Positions 5,061 to 5,103 of a DNA stretch of 5,103 nt are shown in pieces (position 1 is the first letter of the stretch; each line of letters begins with the position of its first letter). The DNA is taken from contig JADFXO010000294.1 in the NCBI GenBank assembly GCA_015233485.1, positions 1 through 5,103 on the forward strand, written 5' to 3'. Below the pieces are notes generated by a model. It worked only from the letters and a program-made list of their open reading frames with translations, was not told where the DNA came from and ran no database searches. The translations under genes and the position numbers were made by a program. The stretch is from Nitrospirota bacterium. GTDB taxonomy: Bacteria > Nitrospirota > Thermodesulfovibrionia > Thermodesulfovibrionales > Magnetobacteriaceae.

Positions 5061-5103
5061 ATGACGGAAAGAGACGAAATAAGAATACAGGAGTTTTTGA
5101 AGC
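5061..5103 (+). CDS. Start of the next gene in the operon (truncated by window end)
   Basis: ATG 5061 follows the upstream stop codon by one base. GGTGA at 5051-5055, inside the end of the upstream gene, gives a ribosome site with 5-base spacing, so translational coupling is likely. Only 14 residues are visible, MTERDEIRIQEFLK, which are charged and probably helical. Nothing can be said about its function. Confidence 0.65.
   Translation, partial: MTERDEIRIQEFLK

Overview
The window looks like a moderately AT-leaning bacterial genome, probably an environmental lineage rich in two-component signalling such as Nitrospirota, Desulfobacterota or an anammox-type planctomycete. This taxonomic guess is weak. 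It rests on the style of the REC-histidine kinase, a Cys cluster resembling the two-CW family, and a GTCATTCC...GGAATCCAG inverted-repeat element of a kind I recall from such genomes. All genes lie on the + strand.

Layout: (1) bases 2-211 hold the 3' end of a small Cys-containing protein, probably exported. (2) Bases 212-491 have no convincing gene but are dense in structure: a perfect 21-bp inverted repeat, an overlapping alternative GC-rich hairpin followed by a T-rich run, a third composite hairpin, and two perfect palindromes of 10 and 12 bp upstream of the next gene. (3) 492-1991 is a 499-aa protein that joins an HsdR-N-like PD-(D/E)xK nuclease domain, a degenerate response-regulator receiver domain and a C-terminal Cys-rich module. 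(4) 2029-3291 is a soluble receiver plus histidine kinase with all catalytic boxes intact, 37 bases downstream. (5) 3321-3506 is a MITE-like element whose two ends each fold into a hairpin. (6) 3557-5059 (possibly from GTG 3536) is a soluble, mostly helical coiled-coil protein with internal repeats. (7) Another gene starts at 5061, one base after that stop codon, and runs off the window.

How they may work together (inference): the nuclease-like/receiver-like fusion and the receiver-kinase are closely spaced and probably co-transcribed. This suggests a signalling cassette in which the kinase and the receiver-like domain communicate, with the Cys-rich module as a possible metal or redox sensor. 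The coiled-coil protein and the following gene form a second tight pair. It may belong to the same system but is now separated by the MITE-like element. I know of no described system with exactly this composition. The nuclease-receiver-Cys fusion is the best candidate for something new.
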